Assembly: GCA_028284445.1 (NCBI GenBank)
Contig: JANQRS010000010.1
Location: 1 to 64,000, forward strand
Length of the DNA stretch: 64,000 bases
Direction: 5' to 3'
Origin: Calditrichia bacterium
GTDB taxonomy: Bacteria; Calditrichota; Calditrichia; RBG-13-44-9; J075
Below the pieces are notes generated by a model. It worked only from the letters and a program-made list of their open reading frames with translations, searched no databases and had not been told where the DNA came from. The position numbers were made by a program, and so were the translations under genes. Below, piece after piece: positions 8,311 to 18,371 of the stretch (position 1 is the first letter of the stretch; every line of letters begins with the position of its first letter).

Positions 8311-10461
8311 TTATGTCTTCTGGACAACCTTCAACTCTGCAAATTCTGGTTTCTGAATCCCTAACGCCTCTGCCCGCTGGTGCGGAGAGCTTCCACCAAC
8401 GAAGATCCTGAACTCAAACGGACCATCAAATGGATTCCCGTCATCATCAAAGATCACCAAGTCCTCTGGTGATAAAATCAGGCTAAGACGTGTTGTTTCG
8501 CCGGGGTTCAGTTTAACACGTTGAAAGCCCTTCAGGGAAGCAATTGGCGTTTGAAAAGGCACATCTTTCGCCGCAAGGTATAGCTGCGCCACCTCTTCTC
8601 CGGCCACGGTTCCGGCATTGCGAATGTCGAAGCTGACTTCAATACCCTCACCACGCTGGACATGTTCCTTGCTGAAACTAATGTTGCTATATTCAAAGCG
8701 GGTGTAGCTCAAACCGAAGCCAAAGGGATAGAGAACCGGGCCTTCGAAGTAGCGATAGGTCTGTTTGCCTTCGGCGATGCGATAGTCTTCAAAACCAGCC
8801 AGGTCATCTGTCGAATTGTAAATTGTAATTGGCAGTTTGCCGGAAGGAGACACATCGCCGAAGAGAATGTCTGCGACAGCATTGCCACCCTGCTCACCTG
8901 GGTACCAGGCCCAAAGAACGGCGTCTGCAAGGTCGTGCAATTCCGGAATTGCCAGGGCAGACCCGGAGCACACAACCACAATCAGCGGCTTATCGCCGCA
9001 AGCTTCGCGCAGCGCACGCAGGTATACCATCTGGTTTTCAGGAAGCTCGATACGGTCGCGGTCGCCGCCGGTTTTGGAGAAAGGGGTATCCCCTTCTTCG
9101 CCTTCGTAGAGGCCGGAAATACCAACAACCGCAATCGCTGCATCCGCGCTGGTGACATGATCCACCTGTTGCGTGCGCACTCGCTCCAGCTCCTGGTCAA
9201 GCAGAATTATTTGCTCATACCGCACGATAGATGTCGGATCTGCCTTGCCGGCAATTCCCTCCAGCATGGTCACATAATGCTTGCTCACCCCAAAATAATT
9301 GCCTTTAAGGGCATTGATATCAGCTGCGTTATTGCCGGAAACGAATATTTCTCCAATGCTTTTGCTCAGCGGAAGCACATTATTGTCATTCTTCAGCAAT
9401 ACCATTGACGACTGTGCCACCTTCCGGGCAAGCTGACGATGTTTCTCGCTACCAACAGTGTCCACTGTTAGTTCTGGAAAATGGCTGTCCGGCTCCGGGT
9501 CCATCATTCGTAAGCGGAAACGAATCGCCAGCTGTCGGCTTAACGCTGTATCGAGTTCCGATTCCGTTATAAGGGCTCTATCCAACGCTTCCTGAAGATG
9601 CTTGTAGACAACCCCGCAGTTCAAATCGACACCGGACTGAATTGCCAGCGCAGCAGACTCAGCTTGATCTCCAGTCACTTTATGGTTTTCATGAAAATCA
9701 TTTAATGCCCAGCAATCGGATACCACGTATCCGTCAAATTGCCATCTATTTCGTAAGAGCTCCACCAGGTAGGTAGGACTACCGCAGCATGCTTCAGTAT
9801 TCAAGCGGTTGTAGGCGCACATAATGCCAACGACGCCTTCATCAATTAATCTCTTGAAGGCCGGTAAATAGGTTTCGTTTAAATCCTTTTGATTCGACTT
9901 TGCATCAAAGGTGTGTCGTTTGGCTTCCGGTCCATTATGAACCGCGAAGTGCTTGGCGCAGGCAGCGGTTTTTAAATGCATTTCATCGTCTCCCTGCAAA
10001 CCACGGACGAATGCGGCACCGATTTCGCCGGTCAAATAGGGGTCTTCGCCATAAGTTTCATGCCCCCTGCCCCAGCGCGGATCACGAAAGATATTGACAT
10101 TGGGAGACCAATAAGTGATGCCCAAATACTGTTTGTGAATACCTCGACGAAGAGCCTCATGATACAGCGCGCGACCTTCATCGGAAATCGCCGCCGCCGT
10201 CTCTTCGATGAGATTGATATCAAAGGTGGCTGCCAAAGCAATTGCCTGCGGGAATACAGTCGCCGGCGCTGAGCGCGCCACGCCGTGCAAGGCCTCATTC
10301 CACCAGTTGTAGTAAGGAATACCCAGACGCTCGATCGCAGCAGACTCATGAGTCATCAGAGATATTTTTTCCGGCAAGGTCAATTTTGCGAGCAGGTCAT
10401 CGACTCGTTGCTCGAGGGGTAAATTGGGGTTACGAAAATCATGTTTGCTATCTTGTTTCAC
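8311..10461 (-). CDS. GH3 beta-glucosidase/beta-xylosidase
   Basis: About 716 aa. No in-frame ATG exists near the start; the GTG at 10461 has GAGG six bases upstream, while TTG codons at 10467 and 10473 are alternatives. Glycoside hydrolase family 3: TIM-barrel domain with KHF (about 170-172), the nucleophile Asp in GYVVSDCWAL (about D249), a second alpha/beta domain and a C-terminal fibronectin-III-like domain (about 590-700). No signal peptide, so a cytoplasmic enzyme acting on imported oligosaccharides is likely. It begins 28 bp after the cusA stop on the same strand, but its function fits the downstream sulfatase and transporter genes. Confidence 0.88.
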   Translation of the reverse strand: MKQDSKHDFRNPNLPLEQRVDDLLAKLTLPEKISLMTHESAAIERLGIPYYNWWNEALHGVARSAPATVFPQAIALAATFDINLIEETAAAISDEGRALYHEALRRGIHKQYLGITYWSPNVNIFRDPRWGRGHETYGEDPYLTGEIGAAFVRGLQGDDEMHLKTAACAKHFAVHNGPEAKRHTFDAKSNQKDLNETYLPAFKRLIDEGVVGIMCAYNRLNTEACCGSPTYLVELLRNRWQFDGYVVSDCWALNDFHENHKVTGDQAESAALAIQSGVDLNCGVVYKHLQEALDRALITESELDTALSRQLAIRFRLRMMDPEPDSHFPELTVDTVGSEKHRQLARKVAQSSMVLLKNDNNVLPLSKSIGEIFVSGNNAADINALKGNYFGVSKHYVTMLEGIAGKADPTSIVRYEQIILLDQELERVRTQQVDHVTSADAAIAVVGISGLYEGEEGDTPFSKTGGDRDRIELPENQMVYLRALREACGDKPLIVVVCSGSALAIPELHDLADAVLWAWYPGEQGGNAVADILFGDVSPSGKLPITIYNSTDDLAGFEDYRIAEGKQTYRYFEGPVLYPFGFGLSYTRFEYSNISFSKEHVQRGEGIEVSFDIRNAGTVAGEEVAQLYLAAKDVPFQTPIASLKGFQRVKLNPGETTRLSLILSPEDLVIFDDDGNPFDGPFEFRIFVGGSSPHQRAEALGIQKPEFAELKVVQKT

Positions 10462-10489
10462 ATTCAACCTCAAGTGATTTTAATACGCA

Positions 10490-13400
10490 TTACGCATTGC
10501 GTTTGAGTTTCTCTTCTTCAATCCAGGCATAGAGCACCGGCACCACGAACAAGGTCAGGATTGCCAGCAACATGCCCCCAAATGAAGGAATCGCCATAGG
10601 CACCATAATGTCGGAGCCGCGCCCGGTGGATGTTAAAACAGGCAGCAACGCCAGGATGGTCGTAGCAGCAGTCATCAATGCCGGACGCACACGTTTTTCA
10701 CCTGCTTCAACTACCGCACTGCGAATCGCCGCGATATTACCGGGTTTTCGAGCAGCGAATACCTGATCAAGATAAGTGGCGATGATCACTCCATTGTCTG
10801 AAGCGATACCGAAAAGGGCAAGAAACCCGACCCATACCGCAACACTCAGATTAATCGGCTCTATCTGGAACAGTGCGCGCATATCCACTCCAAATAGGCT
10901 AAAATTCAAGAACCAGTCCTGTCCATATAGCCAAATCATAATGAAGCCACCTGCCCACGCAACAATGATTCCGGAAAATACCAGCGCCGTTGTGGAAACC
11001 CGCTTGAACTGAAAGTAAAGAATCAGGAAAATGATAATTAGCGACAATGGCAGAATCACTGCCAAACGCTTTTCCGAGCGCACCTGGTTTGCATAGCTGC
11101 CTGCAAACGCATAGCTGACGCCGCCCGGAATCACCAATTCTCCTGCATCAACTTTTGTCCGGAGATATTGCTGCGCCTGCCTGACCACATCAACCTCTGC
11201 ATAGCCCGGGCGCTTGTCGAAAACGACATAGCCGGTCAGGAAAGTGTCTTCACTCTTGATAACCTGCGGGCCACGCACATAGTTAATCGTTGCCAATTGC
11301 TTTAGCGGAATCCGGGCGCCGCCCGGGGCCGCCACCAGTACCCGTTCCAAATCCTCAACTGTGCCGCGCAGCTCCCGCTGATAGCGAACGCGGATCGCAT
11401 ACCGCTCCCGGCCTTCAACAGTTGTGGTCACCGGCTTACCCCCTACCGCTACCTCTATCACGTTCTGTACCTGTAGAAGCTTGATGCCATAGCGGGCGAT
11501 CGCCTGGCGATCAATATCGATTTCCAGGTAAGGTTTACCAATGATCCGGTCCGCCAGGACTGCTGCCGGCTCGACTGCCGGCACCTCCTTCAAGAAACGT
11601 TCAATCTGTAGACCAACCTGTTCGATAGTTGCCAAATCCGGGCCTTTTACTTTCACGCCCATAGGGGCGCGCATCCCGCTTTGCAACATAACCATGCGCG
11701 CTGCTATGGGTTGCAATCGCGGTGCAGATGTGGTGCCCGGTATCTGCCCAAAGCGGACGATCTCATCCCAAATATCATCCGGCTTATTGATCCCTTTCCA
11801 GGCAGTGCGGCCATCATTGAGATCCGGATCAAGCGGTAATCGCCACAGCCGAAAAGGGCTGCCGCCGTCGTCAGGGATGAGGCGATTTTCATCATCGCGG
11901 AGAAACGCGCCTTGCACTCGATACGGTTGCCCGTCGGCCGCGGCTTGTGGCTCGCCCGCAGCATTGCGAAAGAAATCAACCGAATCGTCGTCAAAATGAA
12001 AACGCAGTCGATTACCGTGCGTATCGACCAGGTATTGTGGATGATAATTGATAATGGTTTCGATCATAGATATCGGTGCCGGATCAAGCGGCGTTTCAGC
12101 ACGTCCTATTTTTCCAACGGACGATTCGATTTCAGGAATTTGCTCGAAGGACATGTCTTGCTTTTTCAAGACATCGAGCGCTTCTCCAATCGAAGCATGG
12201 GGCATGGTCGTAGGCATGTAGAGATAGGCGCCTTCATCAAGCGGCGGCATGAACTCTTTTCCCAGCCCCGGAAATGTATGCGCCACAGCGGAGACCGGTG
12301 CTGATGCCCGCATCGACGTTGGAAGCCAACTGAAGAAAGTGCCAAAGCCCAGCCACATCAGGCCGCCTAGCAGCGTCATCAACAGGGTGAAGCTGAGAAA
12401 CAGGCCGCGATTGTCGAGTGTCCAGCCCAACATGCCTCGGTAGCTCTTTTGAAAAAAAGCGAAAGCCCCGAGCAAGCCACCAATCAGAAAGGCGACGAAT
12501 AGCAGATTAAGCAAGATCCCTTTTTCCGGACCGAGCGGCAGCCAATGATTGGCCAGAAGCATTGCAACCACAGCAACAAGCAGATAGTTGATGATCACCG
12601 ATTTATGAGCAACCAATGGCGCCGGCAACCGCGCTTCAAAGATTTGAGAAAGCCCAAAAGCCATTGTCAATGCCCCAATCCACCACGGCAGCCAAATCAT
12701 CCCCAGGAATCCTGCGAGAACCATTGCCCAATTCAGAAAAGGCCTCATGCCATCGCGGCGCAGTTTTCCGGTAAACAAGAACTGCGCAAGTGGTGGAATG
12801 ATGGTAATTGCTACCAGCACGGAGGCTATCAAGGCAAAGGTCTTGGTAAATGCAAGCGGCTTGAACAGCTTGCCTTCGGCAGCCTCCATGGTGAAAACCG
12901 GCAGAAAACTAACCACCGTCGTGGCGACCGCCGTAAGCACTGCGCCGCCCACTTCCCTGGTCGCCCGGAAGATGGTGCTCAATGCCCCCTCCCCTTCCGG
13001 CGCTTTCTCGAGATGCTTTAGAATGTTTTCTGTAATCACGATGCCGACATCCACCATCGTGCCGATAGCAATAGCGATTCCGGAGAGCGCTACGATATTG
13101 GCATCAACGCCGAACTGCTTCATGGCAATGAAGGTCATTAACACAGCAAGCGGCAAAAGGCCGGAGATAAGGATCGAACTGCGAAGGTGCATCACCATCA
13201 GCAAAACGACGATGATGGTTACCAGGATTTCTTCATTCAAAGCGGTGTTGAGGGTGCCAAGCGTTTCATTGATCAGCCCGGAACGATCGTAGAATGGCAC
13301 AATTTCTACCTTGCTGACTGTGCCGTCAGCAAGGGTTTTTGCTGGCAAGCCGGGCGCAATTTCAGCAATCTTCGCTTTTAGATTTTTGATGGCAACCATC

Positions 13401-14365
13401 GGATTTTCGCCGTAGCGAACCACTGCTACGCCGCCAACAGCTTCGACCCCGCCTTTGTCCAGTGCGCCACGCCGAAGGGCCGGACCAAGCACCACGCTGG
13501 CTACGTTCCGGATGTAAATCGGCACACTATCATTGACCTTAATTACAGAATTTTCAATATCTTCCAGACTGTCAACAAAACCCAGCCCACGAATGACGTA
13601 TTCAACGCTGTTCACCTCAATGGTGCGAGCCCCGACGTCCAGATTTGACATCTTCACGGCATGAAAGACCTCATCCAGGGTCACGTTATATGCACGCATG
13701 GCATCGGGATCAACATCAACCTGATATTCCTGAACAAAACCGCCAACAGATGCCACCTCGCTGATGCCATCAGCAGCCATCAAGCCATAACGGACGTAGT
13801 AGTCCTGAATCGTACGCAGCTCGTGCAAATCCCACCCGCCGCTTGGATGACCATTCTCGTCGCGTCCTTCCAGTGTATACCAAAAGATTTGCCCCAAACC
13901 GGTGGCATCAGGTCCCAACATAGGCTGAACATCAGCAGGGAGCGTTCCCGCGGGCAGGCTATTCAATTTTTCCAGGATGCGGGAGCGGGACCAGTAAAAG
14001 TCAACATCTTCCTTAAAGATCACATAGATGCTTGAGAAACCAAACATCGAAAAGCTGCGCACTGTCTTGATACCAGGTATACCGAGCAGTGAGACTGTCA
14101 ATGGATATCCGATTTGGTCCTCGATATCCTGAGGTGAACGTCCGGGCCAATTTGTAAAAACAATTTGCTGGTTTTCACCAAGGTCCGGGATGGCGTCCAC
14201 CGGCACCGGATCGCGCGGCAAATCAACGATATCCCAATCGAAAGGTGCGACCATCACGCCCCAACCAATAATCACGATGGTGAATAACAGCACAACCAGC
14301 TTGTTTTGCAGGCAAAAGAGAATTAGCCTGTCCAGAATGGAATTTGCTTTGGGCACATTAGTCAT
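10490..14365 (-). CDS. cusA: Heavy-metal efflux RND pump, CusA/CzcA family
   Basis: 1291 aa from the ATG at 14365 (GAGGGG eight bases upstream), overlapping the cusB stop by 8 nt as ATGACTAA. Inner-membrane proton-driven pump with twelve predicted helices. Helix 4 keeps the acidic residue in AIGTMVDVGIVITEN typical of the heavy-metal subfamily. The protein is some 240 residues longer than E. coli CusA, with extra sequence in the second periplasmic half (about 780-900, rich in Asp and Arg) and extra hydrophobic segments near the middle. It works with CusB and TolC to expel metal across both membranes. Copper/silver versus divalent specificity is not settled, although the CusB domains favour copper. 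Confidence 0.92.
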   Translation of the reverse strand: MTNVPKANSILDRLILFCLQNKLVVLLFTIVIIGWGVMVAPFDWDIVDLPRDPVPVDAIPDLGENQQIVFTNWPGRSPQDIEDQIGYPLTVSLLGIPGIKTVRSFSMFGFSSIYVIFKEDVDFYWSRSRILEKLNSLPAGTLPADVQPMLGPDATGLGQIFWYTLEGRDENGHPSGGWDLHELRTIQDYYVRYGLMAADGISEVASVGGFVQEYQVDVDPDAMRAYNVTLDEVFHAVKMSNLDVGARTIEVNSVEYVIRGLGFVDSLEDIENSVIKVNDSVPIYIRNVASVVLGPALRRGALDKGGVEAVGGVAVVRYGENPMVAIKNLKAKIAEIAPGLPAKTLADGTVSKVEIVPFYDRSGLINETLGTLNTALNEEILVTIIVVLLMVMHLRSSILISGLLPLAVLMTFIAMKQFGVDANIVALSGIAIAIGTMVDVGIVITENILKHLEKAPEGEGALSTIFRATREVGGAVLTAVATTVVSFLPVFTMEAAEGKLFKPLAFTKTFALIASVLVAITIIPPLAQFLFTGKLRRDGMRPFLNWAMVLAGFLGMIWLPWWIGALTMAFGLSQIFEARLPAPLVAHKSVIINYLLVAVVAMLLANHWLPLGPEKGILLNLLFVAFLIGGLLGAFAFFQKSYRGMLGWTLDNRGLFLSFTLLMTLLGGLMWLGFGTFFSWLPTSMRASAPVSAVAHTFPGLGKEFMPPLDEGAYLYMPTTMPHASIGEALDVLKKQDMSFEQIPEIESSVGKIGRAETPLDPAPISMIETIINYHPQYLVDTHGNRLRFHFDDDSVDFFRNAAGEPQAAADGQPYRVQGAFLRDDENRLIPDDGGSPFRLWRLPLDPDLNDGRTAWKGINKPDDIWDEIVRFGQIPGTTSAPRLQPIAARMVMLQSGMRAPMGVKVKGPDLATIEQVGLQIERFLKEVPAVEPAAVLADRIIGKPYLEIDIDRQAIARYGIKLLQVQNVIEVAVGGKPVTTTVEGRERYAIRVRYQRELRGTVEDLERVLVAAPGGARIPLKQLATINYVRGPQVIKSEDTFLTGYVVFDKRPGYAEVDVVRQAQQYLRTKVDAGELVIPGGVSYAFAGSYANQVRSEKRLAVILPLSLIIIFLILYFQFKRVSTTALVFSGIIVAWAGGFIMIWLYGQDWFLNFSLFGVDMRALFQIEPINLSVAVWVGFLALFGIASDNGVIIATYLDQVFAARKPGNIAAIRSAVVEAGEKRVRPALMTAATTILALLPVLTSTGRGSDIMVPMAIPSFGGMLLAILTLFVVPVLYAWIEEEKLKRNA

Positions 14366-16340
14366 GATTATGCCCCTCATGCGAATCGCCGTCTGCTTCG
14401 ATCACTTCAACCTGACTGCCGCAACGGAACATCATGGCACCAAAGTATGGATTCTCCAGCTTGTCATGTTTTTGCAGCCAATCCGCTCCGGTATTATCAA
14501 AGGCCATCGGGCAATGCATCAGGTAAACCGGATTGTCAAGCGATTCCTTACTGGCTTTGGCGGCCTGGATAAGACTGTTTGAGAGCGCTTGAAAAGCCTT
14601 GCGAGCCGTTTCAATATCCTGGGCCGCGGCAAGTTGAGCAATGCTGATTTCCAGTCTTTTATAGAAATCGGTTGAGGATCCTTCGCCCTCACTCACCAGC
14701 TTTGCCATTACCATCTGAAGCTGTCCTGCCGCCTCAGTAGCGGCCACAAGTGTATCATGGGCAAGCGCATATTGAATCTCAAAATAGGCATCGAACAACG
14801 AAGATAGCGAATTGGACGGCAGCGCCGCGACGGCGGACATTTCAACCTTATTCATTACCGATTGAGTAGAGCTTTCTTCCGACGCCGGATTCATCATGCT
14901 TGGCCTCGCCTTGATCTGCAGATCGCTATCGAGTTTGAAATTGCCGTTGGTAACCACCCACTCACCCTCTTTTAATCCCGATTCGACCACATAGTAGTCA
15001 CCTGTGCGCGGTCCCAGCACAATATCACGGCCTTCAAAAAGACCGGGCGTTTGTGGATAAGCCAGATAGACAACAGCCCGCCGTCCGGTTCTCAGCGGCG
15101 CAGACGCCGGAATGACCAGCGGCACTTCACCATTTGAGTCGTCCTTAACGATAAAGCCCATATCTTCAACCCGCACCAATCCCATGCCGCAGACGTCGCA
15201 ACTGCCCGGGCCGTCCTTAATGATTTCCGGATGCATCGGGGAAATCCATTTACCGGCCAATTCAGGCGCAAGGATCTTTCCGGCCCCGGAAAGCCTCGAG
15301 TTGATGGTAGCACGGACGAACATTTCAGGCTTCAATCTCGCGTCATCATTGCGGACGTTCACGCGAATTCTTACCGTTCGGGTGGTCGGATTCAGCACCG
15401 GATCGATAAATGATATGCGGCCGCTGAATGCTTCGCCGGGATATGCTTCCACTTCGAAATCGACAGTTTGTCCATATTGTAGCCAGGCGAGGTCCGTTTC
15501 ATAGGCTTCCAGGTATACCCATAGCCGGCTAAGATCCGCAACGGTGTAGATACGACTGCCGGTTTCAACATACATTCCCTCGCTGGCATGCCGATGTATG
15601 ACGATACCGCTGATTGGCGAATATATTGTCAGCTGGTCTGACACGCTGTTACGTTTTTCAATATTGCGAATCTGCAGGTCGGTTAGACCCAGTAGATGGA
15701 GTTTGTCCCGGACGGCTTCAACTGTCCGGGAAACACTTTCGCGAATCAGCGCTGAAGCATCCGCGCCAAGCTCGTTCAGCGTCCGTCGCGCCTGCAGCAG
15801 TTCTTCCTGGGCGGAAATCAGATCCGGACTGTAAAGCGCCACCAGGTGATCGCCGCGCCGTACCGGTGTGCCGGTATAATCCACATACATGCGATCGATC
15901 CGTCCGGGCACATAGGCCGAGATAAATTTGGTGCGGGTTTCGTCGTAGGCAATTTTGCCCACCATGCGAATTTTGCGATTCACATTCCGGCGCTCCACCT
16001 GAGCCGTGGAAATTTCAGCCAGCTTTACAGCGGATGGCGATAGCTTCAACTGGCGCGGTCTAAGATCTTCATTCTGATCGTTATTCACCGGGATAAGGTC
16101 CATGCCGCAGATCGGACAGGCACCGGCTCTCGGTTGACGGATTTGCGGATGCATGGAGCAGGTCCAATCCTGAATCATTTCACTTGCAACGTGCTGATGA
16201 TCTCCATGGGCGATCGTCGCCGTTTCGTTCCAGCCACTCAGCCAGTATCCAAGCCCGAATGCAATGATGCCTATCGCAATAGTCATCCAGCGAAATTCGG
16301 ACAGCCACATTTTTTTCAAGGTATCTATAATTGTTTTCAT
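14358..16340 (-). CDS. cusB: Metal efflux periplasmic adaptor, CusB family
   Basis: 660 aa, anchored by one N-terminal helix (about 17-36). A heavy-metal-binding motif (WTCSMHPQ...ACPICGMDLIP, 59-84) precedes the adaptor core: barrel-sandwich (about 140-270), alpha-hairpin (about 170-230) and beta-barrel. A second, similar motif (WISPMHPE...CDVCGMGL, 365-388) is inserted after the beta-barrel. The C-terminus (about 505-650) is a DUF3347-like helical domain ending in an MHCPMAF segment. The start has AGGTG five bases upstream. It bridges CusA and TolC and probably passes metal to the pump. Confidence 0.92.
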   Translation of the reverse strand: MKTIIDTLKKMWLSEFRWMTIAIGIIAFGLGYWLSGWNETATIAHGDHQHVASEMIQDWTCSMHPQIRQPRAGACPICGMDLIPVNNDQNEDLRPRQLKLSPSAVKLAEISTAQVERRNVNRKIRMVGKIAYDETRTKFISAYVPGRIDRMYVDYTGTPVRRGDHLVALYSPDLISAQEELLQARRTLNELGADASALIRESVSRTVEAVRDKLHLLGLTDLQIRNIEKRNSVSDQLTIYSPISGIVIHRHASEGMYVETGSRIYTVADLSRLWVYLEAYETDLAWLQYGQTVDFEVEAYPGEAFSGRISFIDPVLNPTTRTVRIRVNVRNDDARLKPEMFVRATINSRLSGAGKILAPELAGKWISPMHPEIIKDGPGSCDVCGMGLVRVEDMGFIVKDDSNGEVPLVIPASAPLRTGRRAVVYLAYPQTPGLFEGRDIVLGPRTGDYYVVESGLKEGEWVVTNGNFKLDSDLQIKARPSMMNPASEESSTQSVMNKVEMSAVAALPSNSLSSLFDAYFEIQYALAHDTLVAATEAAGQLQMVMAKLVSEGEGSSTDFYKRLEISIAQLAAAQDIETARKAFQALSNSLIQAAKASKESLDNPVYLMHCPMAFDNTGADWLQKHDKLENPYFGAMMFRCGSQVEVIEADGDSHEGHNHD

Positions 16341-16357
16341 GATTCACCTTCACAAGA

Positions 16358-17701
16358 TCAAAGTTCTTTGCCGACCAACATTTCCAGTTCAGCCAGTCGC
16401 TGCTGAAGATTGGCTTTTTCTCTCACCTGCAGCAGTTCAAATTCAAGCAGCGTCCGCTGTGCATCTATCACCTCGAGGATGTCTGCATCCCCTGCTTCAA
16501 AAGCCGCCTTCGATACGTTCAGGGCCTGTATAGAACGAGGAATCAGGCTGTTGTCGTAGAGCGCAACTTTCCGCTTTGCCTCTGTCAGGCGATAGACAAC
16601 CATTGCCTGCTTGGCAAGTAAGTTGTTTTCTTGCGCCGATAACTGGTGGAGCGCTGAGATATATCTCGACTGCGCTTCCAGAACGCGGGCCCTGTTCTTG
16701 CCTCGCCAGAGCGGTAGGTTAATCGAGGCTGTGATCATCAATGGATCTTTCCCGCTATCACGTACATCAGGAAAAATCGCCTCATCGGTAAAAATGTAAT
16801 CCAGGCCGATGGTCAAATCGGGGAACCGATGCTTTTCCGCATATTTCACCTTCGCCTTTAGCGCAGCAGTTTCCGAACGTGCCACGGCCAGCTGCGGATT
16901 GCGTTGACGAAGCAACTCCAGCCAGGTTGAATCGGATTCTGATATATCCGGGACAGTGATGTCCGCTGGTCGCGGTAGTTCCGAGCCGGGGGGGCGATCC
17001 AAAATAGCATTCAGGGCAGTGCCCAGCGGCAAAATGAGATCGGCCATATCGACCTGACGATCGCGCAGCCGATCCAGTTCAACCTGGATTTTGATAAGAC
17101 TGGCATGCGGGGTGCTTCCGGCTCGATATTTGGCGCGCACCACGCCTTCCAGGAGCTCCAGCAATTGCACATTTTCCTCAAATACCTGATTGGCCTGATG
17201 CACATAGGCATATTCATACCAGTGTTTCTTCACCCGATAAGAAATGTGCAGGCGCTCTGCTTCAATCCGGGCATCCTCAGCTTCAGCGGCCTGCAATTGG
17301 GCTTCTTTTTTCCATCGCAACTTTCCAAAGAGCGGCAATGTCTGCGAAATGCCTATCCTTTGCCGCTGCGCGCCAACCCGGGTTTCGACTTCACTAAAAA
17401 AGTAACCATAGCTTAGACGCGGCTCTGGCAATGCTGCCACTTGGTTTACCTGCATCATTGAGGCTTGCCAACGCAAATAAGCGGCGGACAAGCGTGGATT
17501 ATGTTCTGCAGCGTAGTCGAGTAGATCCTGTAAGGTCGATTCTTTTCCAACAACGATCTTTTTGTTGGTGAATCGTGGCGGATTATACATTCGAAATACT
17601 TCCCGGAAATCACCCGTTGTGTCAACCTCCGTTGAGGTTTGTGCGAAATTTCCGGGAGAATAGAGCGCGATTACCAGCACCAAAATGAACAGAGCTCTCA
17701 T
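16358..17701 (-). CDS. TolC-family outer-membrane efflux channel
   Basis: 447 aa from the ATG at 17701, chosen because it has GGAG seven bases upstream and starts a clean signal peptide (MRALFILVLVIALYSPGNFAQ); an upstream in-frame start at 17728 lacks this. The body shows the duplicated long-helix pattern of outer-membrane factors, for example the heptad-rich stretches around LRWKKEAQLQAAEAEDARIE. It lies 17 bp before cusB and forms the outer-membrane exit of the pump. Confidence 0.9.
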   Translation of the reverse strand: MRALFILVLVIALYSPGNFAQTSTEVDTTGDFREVFRMYNPPRFTNKKIVVGKESTLQDLLDYAAEHNPRLSAAYLRWQASMMQVNQVAALPEPRLSYGYFFSEVETRVGAQRQRIGISQTLPLFGKLRWKKEAQLQAAEAEDARIEAERLHISYRVKKHWYEYAYVHQANQVFEENVQLLELLEGVVRAKYRAGSTPHASLIKIQVELDRLRDRQVDMADLILPLGTALNAILDRPPGSELPRPADITVPDISESDSTWLELLRQRNPQLAVARSETAALKAKVKYAEKHRFPDLTIGLDYIFTDEAIFPDVRDSGKDPLMITASINLPLWRGKNRARVLEAQSRYISALHQLSAQENNLLAKQAMVVYRLTEAKRKVALYDNSLIPRSIQALNVSKAAFEAGDADILEVIDAQRTLLEFELLQVREKANLQQRLAELEMLVGKEL

Positions 17702-17840
17702 TTGTTTCTCCAAAGCGAGACACAGCAAAATTGCTCTCGCATAATGATAGACAGCCCACTGTACAGCAGAATGCAGCCATCCGGCTTCAGAAGGCGGTTA
17801 ATTGAGAATGATCAAACAGAAAATTATGGGTGGAGATTTA

Positions 17841-18371
17841 TCAAATGAGATAAGCGCTGTGGAGCATAAAGAGGGGTGGTTGAAGCGGTCTTAGCGTAGA
17901 TTCGGCAAGATATAAATGGTCAAACAACAATTGCGGCAAACGCTTAACAGACGTGATTACGGACGAGGCAATCGATGCAATATTATTTTGAACGACAAAG
18001 GAATCAGCGTTGTCCGTATCAACAGCATTTATTAGCATGCACTGCATCGAACATTGATGTGAGACAGCGGCCAGTTGCTGGATCAGTTCATCCGACTCAG
18101 CATCATCACAACAGGAGGCTGCCTCGGCAGGGGCTTCCAGCGGCGGTATTTCCAGTGACATATCACAGTGTGCGGTATCACCGGAAGCATCATCTGCCGG
18201 TAATTTAGCCTCTTCAGCATGGCAGCTTTCGGACGACACGGCTGCAGATGAACTGACAGAAGCAGGCTCATCCCCAACGCAACAACATTCGGACGGCAGC
18301 ACACTGGCCGACAACCATACCGAGAATATGGTTAGCAGGAAAAAAGCATATGTTTGTCGGTTTCTTAACAT
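17841..18371 (-). CDS. Cys-rich secreted protein heading the metal operon
   Basis: 176 aa with an N-terminal signal sequence (about 1-25). Not recognised with certainty. It has nine cysteines in clusters (ECCC, SCH, HCDM, SCCDD, HQCSMQCM) with histidines and methionines, embedded in acidic Ala/Ser-rich sequence, and ends PPLFMLHSAYLI. The Cys-His-Met clusters and its place as first gene of the TolC-cusB-cusA operon suggest a periplasmic copper- or silver-binding protein. It may belong to the small HYC/CC/PP-motif proteins found before cusA in Bacteroidota, but I cannot confirm that. Confidence 0.65.
   Translation of the reverse strand: MLRNRQTYAFFLLTIFSVWLSASVLPSECCCVGDEPASVSSSAAVSSESCHAEEAKLPADDASGDTAHCDMSLEIPPLEAPAEAASCCDDAESDELIQQLAAVSHQCSMQCMLINAVDTDNADSFVVQNNIASIASSVITSVKRLPQLLFDHLYLAESTLRPLQPPLFMLHSAYLI

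Noticed and set aside
8662..9408. 248-codon open frame on the plus strand
   Set aside because: Antisense to the well-supported GH3 gene, no family features, no ribosome site; a shadow frame.
12747..13292. 181-codon plus-strand frame inside cusA
   Set aside because: Lies opposite conserved RND helices; low-complexity composition typical of an antisense shadow.
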